Positions 63,616 to 64,000 of a DNA stretch of 64,000 bases are shown piece by piece; the stretch's first letter is position 1, and every line of letters starts with the position of its first letter. Below the pieces are notes generated by a model. That model worked only from the letters and a program-made list of their open reading frames with translations, was not told where the DNA came from and did no database searches. Position numbers and translations under genes: made by a program. The DNA comes from Pelagicoccus albus (lineage in GTDB: Bacteria > Verrucomicrobiota > Verrucomicrobiia > Opitutales > Opitutaceae): the NCBI RefSeq assembly GCF_014230145.1, contig NZ_JACHVC010000012.1, positions 501,001 to 565,000 of the forward strand. The letters run 5' to 3'.

Positions 63616-64000
63616 ATGCCTAAACTAATACCGAAGCGCTTTTCCTCCCAAGAGGGAAACAGCCGCCAAGTCTCCAAGCCGGAGCTGCTCTCTCCCGCGG
63701 GAGATTGGGAGTGCGCCCGCGCCGCGGTCGAAAACGGGGCCGACGCCATCTTCTTTGGCTTGGAGCGTTTCAATGCTCGCATGCGAGGCAAAAACTTCAC
63801 CGTAGCCGACCTGCCCGAGCTGATGGCTTACCTGCACTCCCGCGGAGTCAAAGGATACGTCACCTTCAACATTCTCGTATTCGGAAACGAGCTACGCGAC
63901 GCGGAAGATTTTCTGCGCTCCATCATCGCATCCGGTGTTGACGCCGCGATCGTGCAGGACGTCGGAATCTGCCGCCTGATCCGCCGACTTTCCCCCGACT
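63616..64000 (+). CDS. U32 family peptidase, 5' part (cut by window edge)
   Basis: The frame opens at the ATG at 63616 and runs to the window edge, 128 complete codons. From residue 22 the translation reads KPELLSPAGDWECARAAVENGADAIFFGLE, the start of the U32 peptidase domain, then FNARMRGKNFTVADLPELM and an EVDGFQ-like region. The family includes collagenase-like proteins and the tRNA-hydroxylation proteins TrhP/YegQ, so the true activity may be tRNA modification. It is divergent from the CLC-F gene. Confidence 0.85.
   Translation, partial: MPKLIPKRFSSQEGNSRQVSKPELLSPAGDWECARAAVENGADAIFFGLERFNARMRGKNFTVADLPELMAYLHSRGVKGYVTFNILVFGNELRDAEDFLRSIIASGVDAAIVQDVGICRLIRRLSPD

Noticed and set aside
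1-64000. CRISPR arrays, tRNA or rRNA genes, insertion sequences and prophage
   Set aside because: I looked for regular direct repeats, cloverleaf-like segments in the gaps and transposase or integrase motifs on both strands and saw none; a tRNAscan or CRISPR finder run would settle this.

Overview
The window looks like a chromosomal segment of a free-living, probably marine, Gram-negative bacterium of the Verrucomicrobiota, most like the Opitutales/Puniceicoccales group (Pelagicoccus-like). This is inferred from gene content: a DUF6797-type cytochrome c/propeller protein, an FG-GAP/UnbV-ASPIC protein, DUF5069, DUF2959, DUF4250, several lipoproteins, an osmoregulated periplasmic glucan operon, and moderate GC with often weak Shine-Dalgarno sequences. 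No species can be fixed from the sequence alone. I see no rRNA, tRNA, CRISPR array, insertion sequence, integrase or phage gene, so this reads as core and light accessory chromosome, not an island.

Layout. 1-959: 5' part of an Nramp-like transporter whose canonical metal motif is missing. 1.1-8.4 kb: a DUF4250 mini-gene, a CBS-pair protein, a 1237-residue hybrid sensor kinase, a DUF1853 protein and a receiver-HDOD protein. 8.5-14.1 kb: a secreted cluster (TPR lipoprotein, 1087-residue FG-GAP/ASPIC protein, lipoprotein). 14.3-19 kb: two alpha/beta hydrolases, a nitronate monooxygenase-like enzyme and an MFS transporter. 19.3-26.7 kb: a signalling block with two stand-alone receivers, a soluble coiled-coil protein carrying both an MCP-like tip and a CheZ-like DxxxQ motif, a one-domain asparaginase, a DUF4870 membrane protein, MscS, a Cache chemoreceptor and DUF2071. 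27-32.3 kb: nucleoside phosphorylase PpnP and the anaerobic pflB-pflA-OFA transporter operon. 32.3-36.5 kb: two more chemoreceptors, a membrane-anchored rhodanese, a cupin and a CPC thioredoxin-like protein. 36.7-46.9 kb: mostly housekeeping (TPR protein, DUF2959, GT4, HolA, ABC1 kinase, phasin-like protein, LMW-PTP, fructosamine kinase, UppP, PurN) plus a PD-(D/E)XK-like protein. 46.9-51.3 kb: LacI-type regulator divergent from a GH3 glycosidase and a polyol dehydrogenase, probably for xylan-derived sugars. 51.5-57.7 kb: DUF5069, a tiny membrane protein, hflC/hflK and the DUF6797 cytochrome protein. 57.7-61.9 kb: opgG, an unrecognised 190-residue membrane protein and opgH. 62-64 kb: a CLC-F-type antiporter and the start of a U32 peptidase.

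How it fits together: the sequence suggests a motile, facultatively fermentative saccharide user. Pyruvate formate-lyase with a dedicated OFA transporter points to growth without oxygen. The CE7, GH3, polyol dehydrogenase and LacI genes point to intracellular processing of small plant-type or algal oligosaccharides. The chemoreceptors and receivers point to taxis, but the histidine kinase CheA, CheW, CheR and CheB lie elsewhere.

The least explained items are the receiver-receiver-(MCP/CheZ-like) operon, the chemoreceptor paired with a CPC thioredoxin-like protein, the three-gene glucan operon with an extra membrane protein, the Nramp-like gene with no DPGN motif, the receiver-HDOD protein with Glu at the phosphorylation site, and the ASPIC protein with the ASPIC domain in its middle.
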